64,000 bases of DNA, taken from NCBI RefSeq assembly GCF_001651035.1, contig NZ_LXRG01000233.1, forward strand, positions 186,001-250,000, in the 5' to 3' direction. A program made the position numbers and the translations under genes. The notes under the pieces were generated by a model. The model had not been told where the DNA came from. It searched no databases and worked only from the letters and a program-made list of their open reading frames with translations. The first letter of the stretch is position 1; every line of letters begins with the position of its first letter. Source of the stretch: Halomonas sp. ALS9 (GTDB lineage Bacteria > Pseudomonadota > Gammaproteobacteria > Pseudomonadales > Halomonadaceae). Positions 1 to 8,418 of this stretch are shown one piece after another.

Positions 1-134
1 TTATCGCAACTCGTCAGCTAGCCAAGCGTCAATTAACCTGGTTAAGAAGTTGGCCAGCGCTTAATTGGGTGGATTCACAGCGTTCAGACGCGCTGGATCA
101 GGTGCTGAAACTCGTGCGTGACAGCGGTGCTTAG
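1..134 (+). CDS. miaA: tRNA dimethylallyltransferase MiaA, C-terminal end (partial)
   Basis: The window opens inside a reading frame that ends at the TAG at 132-134. The last 43 or so residues contain RQLAKRQLTWLR, the basic stretch typical of the MiaA C-terminus, and they are followed by hfq, the usual neighbour in gammaproteobacteria. The family adds a dimethylallyl group to A37 of tRNAs that read codons beginning with U. The N-terminal P-loop and most of the enzyme lie upstream of the window, so identity rests on this short tail plus context. A 13-bp tandem repeat begins three bases after the stop. Confidence 0.85.
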   Translation, partial: IATRQLAKRQLTWLRSWPALNWVDSQRSDALDQVLKLVRDSGA

Positions 135-136
135 CG

Positions 137-175
137 TAAGATAGGTCGCTAAGGTAGGTCTCTAAGATAGTAACT
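137..175 (+). repeat. 13-bp tandem repeat, three copies, just after miaA stop
   Basis: Three head-to-tail 13-mers, TAAGATAGGTCGC, TAAGGTAGGTCTC and TAAGATAGTAACT, begin three bases after the miaA stop codon. Copies 1 and 2 differ at two positions; the third is more diverged. Each copy carries TAAG. They lie in the 205-bp gap before hfq, and no transcription terminator is visible there. Confidence 0.75.
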
Positions 176-339
176 TAGTAAGTGCGTTTTCGATTGGCTG
201 AGTGATTGGGCCTCTCGCGAACCTCAAAGCTCCTCGGGCATCACTCCGCCTTTCGGGCAGTAATAAATAGTGCGGCGTAGCACCAGTAGGGCACGCCATT
301 TGATAATTAACCCCCAACGACAGTTTTAGGGAGAGCAAC

Positions 340-588
340 ATGTCCAAAGGGCAGTCCCTTCAAGACCCGTACTTGAACATCCTGCGCAAGGAGCGCATTC
401 CGGTCTCTATCTTTTTGGTCAACGGCATTAAGTTGCAGGGCCAGATCGAATCGTTTGACCAGTTTGTTATCCTACTGCGTAATACCGTCAGCCAGATGGT
501 TTATAAACACGCTATTTCTACGGTTGTCCCTTCTCGCAACGTACGCTTGCCTGCGCAAGACCCGGCAGAGCAGGATGCGGAGATTTAA
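340..588 (+). CDS. hfq: RNA chaperone Hfq
   Basis: An 82-residue Sm-like protein that forms a hexameric ring and pairs small RNAs with target mRNAs. The Sm1 region (SLQDPYLNILRKERIPVSIF) and the Sm2 motif YKHAIS near residues 55-60 are intact. The C-terminal tail after residue 68 is short and acidic, shorter than the E. coli tail (102-residue protein). The ATG follows AGGGAGAG at good spacing. It sits between miaA and hflX as in most gammaproteobacteria. Confidence 0.97.
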   Translation: MSKGQSLQDPYLNILRKERIPVSIFLVNGIKLQGQIESFDQFVILLRNTVSQMVYKHAISTVVPSRNVRLPAQDPAEQDAEI

Positions 589-625
589 TACCGCTGAAGC
601 AGCAAGAGAGTCCACGAGGTATTGA

Positions 626-1936
626 TTGTTTTTCGAACGCCCAGACGCCGGTGAAACGGCAGTTCTTGTTCATGTTGATTTTCATGATGAACAAAAACGT
701 GAAGACCCGGGTGAGTTTTTAGAGCTCGTACGCTCTGCGGGTGCAGAGCCTGCGACTCTACTCACTGCTAGCCGCCACCGACCTGACTCGAGGACTTTTA
801 TTGGGTCAGGTAAGTTGGAAGAGCTGCGGGCACTGCTCGCGGCTCACGAAGCTGAGCTGGTGATCTTCAACCATAGCTTAAGTCCCTCTCAAGAGCGCAA
901 TGTTGAGCAAGAGCTCAAATGCCGAGTGCTTGACCGTACCGGTCTGATTCTCGATATCTTTGCGCAACGGGCACGAACCCATGAGGGTAAGCTGCAAGTA
1001 GAGCTTGCTCAGCTGGAATATATGTCGACCCGCCTAGTGCGTGGATGGACACACCTTGAACGCCAAAAAGGCGGGATTGGCCTGCGCGGCCCTGGTGAAA
1101 CGCAGCTTGAAACGGACCGTCGCCTGCTGCGTGGGCGAATTAAATCGATTCATAAACGGCTCGATAAAGTACGCAGTCAGCGTGACCAGAATCGCCGCGC
1201 GCGTGCGCGTGCAGAAATTCATAGCGTATCGCTGGTGGGGTACACCAACGCTGGGAAGTCGACACTGTTTAACGCCTTGACCAATGCCGAGGTGTATGCC
1301 GCCGACCAGCTATTTGCGACACTTGACCCCACGCTGAGACGGCTTGAGATTGAAGACGTTGGCCCCGTTGTGATGGCCGATACCGTGGGCTTTATTCGTC
1401 ATTTGCCACACAAGTTAGTTGAGGCATTTCAAGCCACGCTTCAAGAAGCATCAGAGGCGTCACTATTGGTGCACGTGATTGATGCCGCAGACCCAGACCG
1501 CGAATTAAACGTGGAACAGGTGGAGTTAGTGCTCAAAGAGATCGGCGCGGATGATGTGCCGGTACTCAAGGTCATGAATAAAATTGATAAGCTCGATAGT
1601 GCCCCGCGCATAGAACGTGATGGCCATGGCGTACCCGAGGTGGTTTGGCTCTCGGCCCAAAATGGTCAGGGTCTTGAGCTACTCCACGAAGCGCTAACCG
1701 AGCGCCTGGCCAACGATGTCATTGGCTTTTCGCTGACACTCACGCCTGAGCAAGGTAAGCTGCGCGCTGGCCTTCATGAGCTGAATGCTGTTCGCGAGGA
1801 GGCCTTTGACGAACACGGGCAATCAGTATTGGATGTGCGTTTGCCGCGGCGTGATTTCAACCAGTTAATGGCTCAGTTAGGCGAGCGTGCCAATACCTAC
1901 TTACCTGTTGCGTTGCAGGAAACCGAAGATTGGTAG
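626..1936 (+). CDS. hflX: GTPase HflX, ribosome-splitting factor
   Basis: A 436-residue GTPase. In this family it binds the 50S subunit and splits stalled ribosomes, notably under heat stress. The N-terminal HflX domain is followed by a helical linker containing GPGETQLETDRR (around residue 155), then a G domain with P-loop GYTNAGKST from residue 205, DTVGF and NKID. The start is TTG at 626 with GAGG a few bases upstream; no in-frame ATG gives a full N-terminus. It lies 37 bp after hfq and is probably co-transcribed. Confidence 0.95.
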   Translation: MFFERPDAGETAVLVHVDFHDEQKREDPGEFLELVRSAGAEPATLLTASRHRPDSRTFIGSGKLEELRALLAAHEAELVIFNHSLSPSQERNVEQELKCRVLDRTGLILDIFAQRARTHEGKLQVELAQLEYMSTRLVRGWTHLERQKGGIGLRGPGETQLETDRRLLRGRIKSIHKRLDKVRSQRDQNRRARARAEIHSVSLVGYTNAGKSTLFNALTNAEVYAADQLFATLDPTLRRLEIEDVGPVVMADTVGFIRHLPHKLVEAFQATLQEASEASLLVHVIDAADPDRELNVEQVELVLKEIGADDVPVLKVMNKIDKLDSAPRIERDGHGVPEVVWLSAQNGQGLELLHEALTERLANDVIGFSLTLTPEQGKLRAGLHELNAVREEAFDEHGQSVLDVRLPRRDFNQLMAQLGERANTYLPVALQETEDW

Positions 1937-2027
1937 CCTCACCGTTTAATGTCTAGTACGCTGTCATTATCTGCTGTTGTATAAAAACGGTACAAGATTT
2001 ACATAGCAATAATATCAAAACGCTAGC

Positions 2028-2047
2028 GCTTCGTTGATTGACGAAGC
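2028..2047. other. Small hairpin in the hflX-hflK gap
   Basis: A perfect 7-bp inverted repeat, GCTTCGT and ACGAAGC, around a 6-base loop. No T-run follows on either strand, so it is not a typical terminator. It sits 37 bp before the hflK start and could be a leader structure or processing site. Function is unknown. Confidence 0.35.
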
Positions 2048-2084
2048 CAGATGCGTGAGCGAATACCCTTAGTGGAGAAGAAGT

Positions 2085-3359
2085 ATGGCCTGGAATGAGC
2101 CTGGTGGTGGCAACCAGCACGACCCTTGGAGTAGCGGCGGCCGACGCGGTGGAAGTGATGGTGATGGAAGCCGCGGTAATAATAATGGCAACGGCGGTGG
2201 CAATAAAGGGGGCAATAACCAAGGGCCTCCGGACTTGGATGAAGCGCTGAAAAAGTTTCAGGACAAGCTCAACAGTATGTTGGGTGGCGGTAAAAAAGGC
2301 GGTGGTAAGAAAACCGGTAGTGGCGGTAGTGATAAAAGCCGTAACCCCTTTGCGCTGCCAGGCCTGATTATTATCGTTGCGCTGGCGATCTGGGCTGCTA
2401 TGGGCTTCTACTTAGTGGATCAATCCGAGCGTGGTGTTGTGCTCCGCTTTGGCGAATACCAAAATGTCGTCAATCCTGGCCTTCAGTGGAATCCGCCGCT
2501 GATTGACGATGTTCGTATGGTCAATGTGACCCGTGTACGCTCGCTGTCACAAACGCAGTCGATGCTGACTCGTGACGAAAACATTGTCGAAGTGGAAATT
2601 TCTGCTCAGTACCAAGTGGCTAACCCGCGCGACTTCGTACTCAACGTACGTGATCCAGCTATCTCGATTGAGAACGCGCTTGATTCAGCCCTACGTCACG
2701 TGGTTGGCGGTACCGATATGATCGATATACTTACCTCGGGTCGTGAGATTCTAGGTAGCTCGGTCGCTAGCCGTCTGCAGTCCTACCTCGACAACTATGG
2801 CGCCGGTATTCGTTTACAAACCATCAACATTGAGTCCACTTCGGCGCCTGCGCCCGTGATTGACGCTTTTGATGATGTTATCCGTGCACGTGAAGATCGC
2901 CAGCGTACGATCAACCAAGGTATCGCCTACGCCAATGCGATTATTCCTGAAGCACAAGGTCAGGCGCAGCGTATTGTTGAGCAGGGCCAAGGTTACCGTG
3001 AGTCGGTCGTTGCTGAAGCGCAAGGTCAAGCCAACCGCTTTAACTCTCTGTTGACCGAGTACACTAATGCACCGGAAATCATGCGCGAGCGTATGTACCT
3101 AGACACAATGGAAGAGGTGTTCGGTAAAACGCCGAAGGTGCTTTTGGATGTAAGCGAAAACGCCCCGTTGATGTACTTGCCGCTGGATCAGTTGAGTGGC
3201 AGAAGTGGTAGCCAAGGTCGCGCATCAACAAGCGGTAGCGCTAATAGCAGCGATGAGCAGCTAGACCCTAATGTGCTTGAGCGTTTGCGCAACACTCAGG
3301 GGAGTTCCAGCTCTTCATCAAATACGAATAGTAGCTCCATCCGCAGGGAGGGCCGGTAA
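2085..3359 (+). CDS. hflK: HflK, membrane modulator of FtsH protease
   Basis: A 424-residue SPFH/prohibitin-family protein. With HflC it builds a cage around the FtsH protease in the inner membrane and limits its access to membrane substrates. The first 85 or so residues are rich in Gly, Asn, Lys and Ser, followed by a single membrane segment (FALPGLIIIVALAIWAAMG, near residues 88-108) and the SPFH domain beginning with ERGVVLRFGEY. A Ser-rich tail of about 50 residues closes it. The ATG follows GGAGAAG. The stop is directly abutted by the hflC ATG. Confidence 0.96.
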   Translation: MAWNEPGGGNQHDPWSSGGRRGGSDGDGSRGNNNGNGGGNKGGNNQGPPDLDEALKKFQDKLNSMLGGGKKGGGKKTGSGGSDKSRNPFALPGLIIIVALAIWAAMGFYLVDQSERGVVLRFGEYQNVVNPGLQWNPPLIDDVRMVNVTRVRSLSQTQSMLTRDENIVEVEISAQYQVANPRDFVLNVRDPAISIENALDSALRHVVGGTDMIDILTSGREILGSSVASRLQSYLDNYGAGIRLQTINIESTSAPAPVIDAFDDVIRAREDRQRTINQGIAYANAIIPEAQGQAQRIVEQGQGYRESVVAEAQGQANRFNSLLTEYTNAPEIMRERMYLDTMEEVFGKTPKVLLDVSENAPLMYLPLDQLSGRSGSQGRASTSGSANSSDEQLDPNVLERLRNTQGSSSSSSNTNSSSIRREGR

Positions 3360-4256
3360 ATGATTAATAATCGATCCCTGCTAATTGTTGGTGGTCTGGC
3401 GGCCGTTGCGTGGCTGGCGAGCAATACTCTGTACGTGGTAGACGAGACCGAACGCGCCGTTAAACTGCGTTTTGGTGAAGTCATCGAAGAGAATATTCAG
3501 CCTGGCTTGCACGCAAAAGTGCCGATCGCGCAAACGATCCGTAAGTTTGATACGCGTTTGCTAACGCTGGATACGGATACCAGTCGCTATCTGACGCTTG
3601 AGCAGAAAGCGGTGATTGTCGACTCCTACGTTAAGTGGCAAGTGGTTAATCCTACGCGTTACTACGAGGCGACAGCGGGTGATGAACTGATGGCTATCCG
3701 CCTGATTCAGCCGCGAGTAGATGAGAGCTTGCGTAATGAATTTGGTCGTCTGAACCTTCAGGAAATTATTGCCGAACGGCGTGATGACTTGATGATTGGC
3801 CCTACCGAAGAACTTGATTCACTAATGCGTGAAGAGCTCGGTGTGGCCATTCGTGATATCCGCATTAAGCGCATCGACTTGCCTGAAGATGTGTCGGCCG
3901 CCGTATTTGAGCGGATGCGTTCTGAGCGTGAGCGTGAAGCCCGCGAATGGCGTGCCCAGGGTCAGGAAGAGGCCGAGCGGATTCGCGCCAACGCGGATCG
4001 CCGTCGCCAAGTACTGCTTGCCCAGGCCAATGAGCGCTCTGAGACACTGCGCGGTGAAGGTGATGCCCAGGCCGCTGCGATCTTCTCTGAAGCGTATAGC
4101 CAGGATCAGGAGTTTTTCTCCTTCTGGCGTAGCCTTAATGCCTACAGCGAAAGCTTCGCCGATGATGGCAATCTAATGGTGCTGGAACCGAGTAGCGATT
4201 TCTTCCGCTATTTGCGAAGCGCTGACCCGCAAAGCGGTGAAGATAACGGCGAGTAA
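3360..4256 (+). CDS. hflC: HflC, membrane modulator of FtsH protease
   Basis: A 298-residue SPFH protein and the partner of HflK. An N-terminal signal-anchor (residues 5-25) is followed by DETERAVKLRFGEV, the start of the SPFH domain, and by a charged coiled coil rich in Glu and Arg (RSEREREAREWRAQGQEEAERIR begins this region near residue 187). The ATG touches the hflK TAA, consistent with translational coupling. A rho-independent terminator about 85 bp downstream ends the operon. Confidence 0.96.
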   Translation: MINNRSLLIVGGLAAVAWLASNTLYVVDETERAVKLRFGEVIEENIQPGLHAKVPIAQTIRKFDTRLLTLDTDTSRYLTLEQKAVIVDSYVKWQVVNPTRYYEATAGDELMAIRLIQPRVDESLRNEFGRLNLQEIIAERRDDLMIGPTEELDSLMREELGVAIRDIRIKRIDLPEDVSAAVFERMRSEREREAREWRAQGQEEAERIRANADRRRQVLLAQANERSETLRGEGDAQAAAIFSEAYSQDQEFFSFWRSLNAYSESFADDGNLMVLEPSSDFFRYLRSADPQSGEDNGE

Positions 4257-4340
4257 AACGTTGTTGGCCGGTGCTCCTCGTCTTGGTTGGATGACAGCCA
4301 AGCGGGGTTCACCCGGCGCATAAACGTGATAGAATTTATT

Positions 4341-4364
4341 AACCGGGCGTCGCCCGGTTTTTTT
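4341..4364 (+). terminator. Rho-independent terminator after hflC
   Basis: Stem AACCGGGC / GCCCGGTT with a 3-base loop (GTC), running into an uninterrupted T-tract. It ends the hfq-hflX-hflKC transcription block. Because of it, an upstream start for the next gene at 4363, inside the T-tract, is implausible. Confidence 0.9.
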
Positions 4365-4455
4365 GTGGCCCTCGTTTAACGCTAATGTCGCCAATGACCA
4401 TGCTACGTTACTGATTGAATTTGTTGGGCCTTCATCGTCTTGCAGGATTGTTTAC

Positions 4456-5652
4456 ATGACCATTGCTGACCGCTGGCTGCTGCCCGACGGCATGGATGAG
4501 GTGCTTCCTCCTCAGGCAAGCCGCATGGAAGAGCTGCGCCGTGCGCTGCTCGATCTTTACCACTGTTGGGGGTATGACCAAGTCATGCCGCCACCCGTGG
4601 AGTTTCTAGACTCCCTGTTAACAGGCACCGGTACGGATCTGGATCTTCAGACTTTTAAACTGACCGACCAGTTGACGGGACGCATGATGGGCGCCTCGGC
4701 AGATGTTACGCCGCAAGTTGCGCGTATGGATGCCCACTCACTAAAGCGTCAGGGACCAGTACGGCTGTGTTATTGCACCAACGTACTGCGCGCTAAGGCG
4801 GATCAGCATCAAGGAGGGCGTAGCCCGGTGCAGGTGGGTGCTGAGCTGTTTGGTCATGCGGGGCTTGAGGCGGATAGTGAAATTATTCACTTGGCGCTGG
4901 CCAGTATGAAAGCCGCGGGTGCCGAAGAGATACACTTGGCGCTTGGGCATATCGGTATTTACCGTAGTCTTGTAGAGGCTGCAGCGCTGAGTGACGAACA
5001 AGAACGTGCGTTATTTGAGGCGCTAGCGCTAAAATCACCGAGTCAACTGGCAAGGCTTGTAGACGCCAGTGTCAGCGACCCGGCGTTAGCGGACATGCTG
5101 TTAGCCCTGGGTGAGTTGCATGGAGGCGCAGATATCCTACGCCAGGCGCGGGAGCGGTTTGCTGGCGCGCCAGCCTCGGTCACGGCCGCGCTGGATCAGT
5201 TGGACGCCCTTTACCAGGGGGTGCTGGCACGCTTTGATGTCTCGCTCTATTTTGACCTGGCGGAGCTGCGCGGCTATCAATACCACACGGGTATGATGTT
5301 TGCCGCCTATGTGCCGGGATACGGTCATGCGTTGGCGAAAGGCGGTCGCTATGACGATACGGGACGGGCCTTTGGCCGTGCACGCCCTGCCACCGGCTTC
5401 TCGATGGACTTGAAGCAGTTGGCGTCATTGGCGCTAGCATCACCGGTTCGCGGGGCTATTTGGGCGCCTGCTACGCAGGATGAGGCGCTCAACGCTGTTA
5501 TTGTCGAGCTGCGTGAGCAGGGAGAACGCGTGATTCAAGCGCTGCCTGGGCAGCGTACTGGGCCGGCGGAGCATGAGTGTGACCGCTATCTTGAGCTTAT
5601 CGATGGTCGTTGGCAGCCAACGGCCCTGACACAAGAGACGAGTGCATCATAA
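4456..5652 (+). CDS. hisZ: ATP phosphoribosyltransferase regulatory subunit HisZ
   Basis: A 398-residue class II aminoacyl-tRNA synthetase-like protein lacking a tRNA-anticodon domain. It pairs with the short HisG to form the first enzyme of histidine synthesis and provides its histidine feedback site. HisRS-like motifs are visible: FKLTDQLTGRMMGASADVTPQVAR near residues 70-95, and LAKGGRYDD and GFSMDLKQL towards the C-terminus. The ATG at 4456 fits the family N-terminus (MTIADRWLLPDGMDEVLP). The matching short hisG lies at 48433. The TAA shares one base with the purA ATG. Confidence 0.94.
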   Translation: MTIADRWLLPDGMDEVLPPQASRMEELRRALLDLYHCWGYDQVMPPPVEFLDSLLTGTGTDLDLQTFKLTDQLTGRMMGASADVTPQVARMDAHSLKRQGPVRLCYCTNVLRAKADQHQGGRSPVQVGAELFGHAGLEADSEIIHLALASMKAAGAEEIHLALGHIGIYRSLVEAAALSDEQERALFEALALKSPSQLARLVDASVSDPALADMLLALGELHGGADILRQARERFAGAPASVTAALDQLDALYQGVLARFDVSLYFDLAELRGYQYHTGMMFAAYVPGYGHALAKGGRYDDTGRAFGRARPATGFSMDLKQLASLALASPVRGAIWAPATQDEALNAVIVELREQGERVIQALPGQRTGPAEHECDRYLELIDGRWQPTALTQETSAS

Positions 5653-6947
5653 TGGGTAAGAATGTCGTAGTGCTGGGCACCCAATGGGGTGACGAGGGCA
5701 AAGGTAAGATCGTTGATCTGCTGACTGAGTCCGCATCTGCCGTGGTGCGCTTTCAGGGTGGTCACAACGCCGGCCATACCCTGGTCATCGACGGTGAGAA
5801 GACCGTCCTCCACCTGATTCCTTCAGGTGTTCTGCGCCCAGGCACAAAGTGTGTGATTGGTAATGGCGTGGTGCTTTCACCTGAAGCGTTGATCAAGGAG
5901 ATTCGTGAGCTGGAAGCCAAAGGCGTGCCAGTGCGTGAGCGACTGCGTCTTTCGCCGGCCTGCCCGCTGATCCTGCCTTATCACGTGCGCCTGGATCAGG
6001 CCCGTGAGAAAGCTCGTGGCATCGCTAAAATTGGCACCACTGGCCGCGGCATTGGGCCCGCCTACGAAGATAAAGTAGCCCGCCGTAGCCTGCGCTTAGG
6101 CGATATGCTGCATCGCGAGCGCTTCGCTTCCAAGCTGGGTGAAGTGCTCGACTACCACAACTTTGTACTGGTTAATTACCACGGTGAACCGGCGGTCGAT
6201 TTCCAGGAAGTGCTCGACACGGCCATGCAGATGGCTGAAGAGTTGCGCCCCATGGTGTGCGATACCGTCAGCATGGTGCACGACCTGCGCAAGGCCGGTG
6301 AGAATATCCTGTTTGAAGGCGCTCAAGGCTCGCTGCTGGATATTGACCACGGTACTTACCCTTACGTCACCAGCTCCAACACCACGGCAGGGGGTGTTGC
6401 GACGGGCTCTGGCGTTGGCCCACTGTATTTGGATTATGTGCTGGGTATTACCAAGGCTTACACAACTCGCGTGGGTTCAGGCCCGTTCCCTACTGAGCTG
6501 TTCGACGTTGACGGCCGTCACCTAGCCGAGCGCGGCCATGAGTTTGGCGCCACCACTGGACGGGCGCGTCGCTGCGGTTGGTTTGACGCCGTCGCGCTGC
6601 GTCACGCGGTGCAGATTAACTCGGTATCGGGTATCTGCTTAACCAAGCTTGACGTGTTAGACGGGCTAGAAAATATTCGTGTCTGCGTTGGCTATCGCAG
6701 TAAAGATGGCGATGTATTGGATAACCCGGTGGACTCGGAGGGCTTCGAAGCGGTTGAGCCGCTTTATGAGGACTTACCTGGCTGGAAAGAGTCAACGCTG
6801 GGCGCCAAGCGAGTTGAAGATTTACCTGCTAATGCCCGCGCTTACATCAGCTATCTGGAGAAGCAGGTGGGCGCCAGTATCGATATTATTTCCACCGGCC
6901 CAGACCGCATGGAAACCATTGTGCTGCGTAACCCATTCGATAGTTAA
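5652..6947 (+). CDS. purA: Adenylosuccinate synthetase PurA
   Basis: A 431-residue enzyme that joins IMP and aspartate using GTP, the first committed step from IMP to AMP. The family N-terminus MGKNVVVLGTQWGDEGKGK holds the GDEGKGK phosphate loop with the catalytic Asp; GGHNAGHT follows near residue 37 and the GTTGRGIGPAY loop near residue 125. The start is fixed by the ATG overlapping the hisZ stop (TAATG). Length is normal. A terminator shared with the convergent cobO lies downstream. Confidence 0.97.
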   Translation: MGKNVVVLGTQWGDEGKGKIVDLLTESASAVVRFQGGHNAGHTLVIDGEKTVLHLIPSGVLRPGTKCVIGNGVVLSPEALIKEIRELEAKGVPVRERLRLSPACPLILPYHVRLDQAREKARGIAKIGTTGRGIGPAYEDKVARRSLRLGDMLHRERFASKLGEVLDYHNFVLVNYHGEPAVDFQEVLDTAMQMAEELRPMVCDTVSMVHDLRKAGENILFEGAQGSLLDIDHGTYPYVTSSNTTAGGVATGSGVGPLYLDYVLGITKAYTTRVGSGPFPTELFDVDGRHLAERGHEFGATTGRARRCGWFDAVALRHAVQINSVSGICLTKLDVLDGLENIRVCVGYRSKDGDVLDNPVDSEGFEAVEPLYEDLPGWKESTLGAKRVEDLPANARAYISYLEKQVGASIDIISTGPDRMETIVLRNPFDS

Positions 6948-6980
6948 GAACAGTTCAAACTGATTATCAGTGAGCAGGCA

Positions 6981-7010
6981 CAAAAGGGGCAACTTGGTTT
7001 GCCCCTTTTG
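6981..7010. terminator. Bidirectional terminator between purA and cobO
   Basis: Inverted repeat CAAAAGGGGCAA / TTGCCCCTTTTG around a 6-base loop. It supplies a T-tract after the stem on both strands. It lies between two convergent genes, 33 bp after the purA stop and 4 bp beyond the cobO stop. Confidence 0.88.
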
Positions 7011-7014
7011 CTAA

Positions 7015-7614
7015 TTAAAAATCGATGCCACGGCGCGCCTGTAGGCCGTTGTTAAAAGCGTGGCGCACCTCCTGCATTTCGGTCACCGTATCGGCCATGG
7101 CGACGAGTTCACGGTGAGCGTTGCGGCCAGTAATAATAACCGTCTGTTCTGAAGGGCGATTCTCCAGTGCTTGCTTCACTGTGGCGATGTCCAGATAGCC
7201 AAACTTGAGCATATAGGTGATCTCGTCGAGTACTACCAGATAGGTCTCTGGATCGGCCAGCATGCGCTCAGCCTCTTTCCATACCTCTTGGCAGGCGTCG
7301 GTATCCGCTTGGCGATTTTGGGTATCCCAGGTGAAACCAGTGGCCATAATCGCCACCTCTAGATTAGCATCCTCCTCCAAACGGTTGCGTTCGCCGCACT
7401 CCCATAGCCCCTTAATAAACTGCACCACGCCCACTTTGTAGCCGTAGCCCAAAGCGCGAGTAACCGTGCCCCAGGCGGCCGTCGTTTTGCCTTTTCCGTT
7501 ACCGGTATTAATAATGATTAGGCCGCGCTGCTCGTTGGCCCCGGCGACTTTCTCCTCTACGCGCGCTTTAAGCTTCTCCATGGAGGCTTTGTGGCGGGTG
7601 TCGCGGTCACTCAT
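7015..7614 (-). CDS. cobO: Corrinoid adenosyltransferase CobO/BtuR
   Basis: A 199-residue P-loop enzyme that transfers adenosyl from ATP to cob(I)alamin to make coenzyme B12. The P-loop NTGNGKGKTTAA begins near residue 35, with GVVQFIKG following and VLDEITYML as the Walker-B region. The ATG at 7614 (MSDRDTRHK) is preceded by AGGAG and chosen over an upstream TTG. No other cobalamin gene is near, so here it probably serves salvage as BtuR. It is divergent from yajQ. Confidence 0.94.
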   Translation of the reverse strand: MSDRDTRHKASMEKLKARVEEKVAGANEQRGLIIINTGNGKGKTTAAWGTVTRALGYGYKVGVVQFIKGLWECGERNRLEEDANLEVAIMATGFTWDTQNRQADTDACQEVWKEAERMLADPETYLVVLDEITYMLKFGYLDIATVKQALENRPSEQTVIITGRNAHRELVAMADTVTEMQEVRHAFNNGLQARRGIDF

Positions 7615-7731
7615 GGTATCTCCTGGGTAAAAAAGGGTAGGCTGAACAATAGTCAATGCTATAAACCGCTAGCCTAAGCTATCCGCAGCAGGTTTAACAT
7701 CACCATAGATCTACTTAAAGACAGTTTTTGT

Positions 7732-7763
7732 ACAAATATTTGCCAGCTGTTGTGAATATTTGT
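7732..7763. promoter_or_regulatory. 9-bp inverted repeat, candidate operator between cobO and yajQ
   Basis: A perfect inverted repeat, ACAAATATT and AATATTTGT, separated by 14 bases. The left half overlaps the palindrome TTGTACAA. It lies in the 250-bp divergent region between cobO and yajQ, about 100 bp before the yajQ start. The size and spacing suit a dimeric regulator or a cruciform; the regulator is unknown. Confidence 0.45.
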
Positions 7764-7864
7764 CTTAATAATGCCCCCTTAAAACCAACAATAAGCAACA
7801 GAATTGGCCCCTGGGGTGCTGGCTGCTCTAGAATAGGGGGTCATGTCTTGTCAGGAATTACATC

Positions 7865-8350
7865 ATGCCCTCATTTGATATTGTCTCAGAGTTCGATAAG
7901 CACGAAGGCGCGAACGCCGTTGATCAAGCCAACCGAGAAGTGCAGTCGCGGTTTGATTTTAAAGGCGTCGATGCAAGCTTCACCCTTGAAGGCGACAAAG
8001 TGCAGCTCGAAGCGGAAGTTGATTTCCAGCTTAAGCAAATGCTCGATGTGCTGCGTGCACGTCTCATCGCCAGGGGTATCGATGCCCGCTGTATGGATGT
8101 GCAAGACCCGGTGCTCTCCGGCGTGAAAGCGCGCCAGGAAGTTGCCCTCAAGGAGGGGCTCGACGCGGCGGAAGCCAAAGATGTGGTCAAGCGCATCAAA
8201 GCCAGCAAGCTCAAAGTGCAGGCGCAAATTCAGGGTGAGAAGGTGCGTGTCACGGGTAAAAAACGCGACGACTTACAAGCTGTTATGGCGCTGCTACGCG
8301 GTGAAGAGGGGCCGGACTTACCACTTCAGTTCGATAACTTCCGCGACTAG
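7865..8350 (+). CDS. yajQ: YajQ family nucleotide-binding protein
   Basis: A 161-residue protein of the YajQ (UPF0234) family, with the typical N-terminus MPSFDIVSEFDKHEGANAVDQA and C-terminus LPLQFDNFRD. The fold holds two ferredoxin-like domains. Members bind nucleotides, and in Xanthomonas and Pseudomonas a homologue binds cyclic di-GMP and influences transcription; whether this one does cannot be read from sequence. It appears to be a single-gene unit followed 68 bp later by pepN. Confidence 0.93.
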   Translation: MPSFDIVSEFDKHEGANAVDQANREVQSRFDFKGVDASFTLEGDKVQLEAEVDFQLKQMLDVLRARLIARGIDARCMDVQDPVLSGVKARQEVALKEGLDAAEAKDVVKRIKASKLKVQAQIQGEKVRVTGKKRDDLQAVMALLRGEEGPDLPLQFDNFRD

Positions 8351-8418
8351 CGGAGGTTACGTTGCCTGCCATCCCGCTTTAATTATGTAATATTCGTTTT
8401 ATACAGGAGTCACGCACT

